Part shown: piece after piece, positions 6,365 to 7,122 of the stretch
How positions within the stretch are numbered: the stretch's first letter is position 1
Layout: each line of letters starts with the position of its first letter
Assembly (NCBI GenBank): GCA_014762585.1
Contig: JABURN010000071.1
Location: 1 to 7,122, forward strand
DNA length: 7,122 nucleotides
DNA from: Methylophaga sp.
GTDB lineage: Bacteria; Pseudomonadota; Gammaproteobacteria; Nitrosococcales; Methylophagaceae
Reading direction: 5' to 3'
Program-made: the position numbers and the translations under genes
Notes under the pieces: generated by a model
Database searches by the model: none
The model's input: only the letters and a program-made list of their open reading frames with translations
What the model was told of the DNA's origin: nothing

Positions 6365-7122
6365 TTATTGAATTTTTTCCAGTGCCTTTTCAGCAACACT
6401 AGCTGGTAGTGGCACGTAGCCATCTTTTACAACCACTTGCTGACCGACTTTAGACAGGACCATTTTGACGAATTCACGGTCAATCGGTGACATCGGCTTG
6501 TTAGGTGCTTTGTTCACGTAAACCCACAGGAAACGGGCCATAGGGAACTTTCCGCTGGCTGCATTTTCAGCAGTTGCTTCGATGAACGGTTGACCTTCTT
6601 CTTTAGCCAGTGGCACCGCTTTCACACCAGAAGTTTTGTAACCGATACCGGAGTAGCCAATACCGTTCAGTGATTTGGTCACGCCCTGAACCACTGAAGC
6701 AGAACCAGGCTGCTCATTCACGCTGTTTTTGAAGTCACCCTTACACAGGGCGTTGTCTTTAAAGTAACCGTAGGTACCGGATACCGAGTTACGACCGTAG
6801 AGCTGAATCGCGCCCAGGTTTTCAATACCCAGTTGACCCCAGTTGGTGACGTCTTCTGAATAACCGCATTTACGGGTAGCAGAGAAAATCGCATCCACCT
6901 GTGGAATGGTCAGACCTTCGATTGGATTATCTTTGTGAACATAGACAGCCAAAGCGTCGATAGCGACAGGAATGGCAGTGGGTTTGTAACCGAATTTTTC
7001 TTCAAACGCAGCCAGTTCTTTATCTTTCATCTGGCGGCTCATAGGGCCGAAGTTTGAAGTACCTTCAGTCAGTGCAGGCGGTGCAGTTGAAGAACCCGCA
7101 GCTTGAATCTGAATACTGACAT
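6365..7122 (-). CDS. pstS: Phosphate-binding periplasmic protein PstS (partial, C-terminal 251 residues)
   Basis: PstS binds inorganic phosphate in the periplasm and delivers it to PstC/PstA. The frame is open from the window edge (first whole codon at 7120) to TAA at 6365, giving 251 residues; the signal peptide and first lobe residues are outside the window. The ATG at 7042 is internal, because the 26 codons before it already encode conserved sequence: [20 protein letters not shown], the linker and phosphate-site segment of this family. Numbering from 7120, [12 protein letters not shown] (109-120) carries the arginine and SGT residues that contact phosphate in PstS proteins, and [11 protein letters not shown] (151-161) is the conserved Gly-rich segment. 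Two cysteines (C85 and C126) flank the phosphate-site loop and may form a disulfide in the periplasm. The protein resembles the long Pseudomonas-type PstS. A terminator follows directly. The promoter and any Pho box are beyond the window edge. Confidence 0.96.
   Translation of the reverse strand, partial: VSIQIQAAGSSTAPPALTEGTSNFGPMSRQMKDKELAAFEEKFGYKPTAIPVAIDALAVYVHKDNPIEGLTIPQVDAIFSATRKCGYSEDVTNWGQLGIENLGAIQLYGRNSVSGTYGYFKDNALCKGDFKNSVNEQPGSASVVQGVTKSLNGIGYSGIGYKTSGVKAVPLAKEEGQPFIEATAENAASGKFPMARFLWVYVNKAPNKPMSPIDREFVKMVLSKVGQQVVVKDGYVPLPASVAEKALEKIQ

Noticed and set aside
6365..7042. pstS read as a complete gene starting at ATG 7042
   Set aside because: The open frame continues to the window edge and the upstream codons encode conserved PstS sequence ([12 protein letters not shown]), so this ATG is an internal methionine and the gene is cut by the window.

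Overview
The window is one stretch of a chromosomal phosphate-uptake locus with every gene on the minus strand. Reading in the direction of transcription (high to low coordinates) it holds the 3' part of pstS, then pstC, pstA, pstB, phoU and the 5' part of ppx. Protein similarity recalled by eye points to a gammaproteobacterium. The PstB C-terminus, the oversized PstC and PstA subunits, and the order pstSCAB-phoU all resemble the Pseudomonas-type Pst system. I cannot name a genus. I see no sign of horizontal transfer, mobile elements, tRNA or rRNA genes, or CRISPR.

Layout: pstS (7122 to 6365, start outside the window) is followed by a 139-nt gap. That gap holds an intrinsic terminator hairpin (6307-6344) and directly after it a second, long imperfect inverted repeat (6255-6299). 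pstC (6225-3949) and pstA (3949-2264) overlap by one base as TAATG. pstB (2260-1418) starts 3 nt after pstA, with its ribosome binding site inside the end of pstA. phoU (1393-671) follows after 24 nt with a strong site of its own. A second strong terminator (610-638) closes the pst-phoU unit. ppx (561 to 1, 3' end outside the window) begins 48 nt beyond it. No gap without a gene exceeds about 140 bases.

How the genes work together: PstS captures inorganic phosphate in the periplasm. The PstC/PstA channel, powered by PstB ATPase, moves it inwards. PhoU couples transporter state to the PhoR/PhoB phosphate-starvation response and restrains uptake, and Ppx releases phosphate from polyphosphate. 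The hairpins after pstS would let the binding protein be made in excess over the membrane components. The phoU terminator would partly separate ppx from the operon.

The system itself is well known. The parts most worth a second look are the large periplasmic insertions after TM1 in both permease subunits (a probable seven-bladed beta-propeller in PstC, a coiled coil in PstA) and the double hairpin between pstS and pstC. I found no evidence of an undescribed system.
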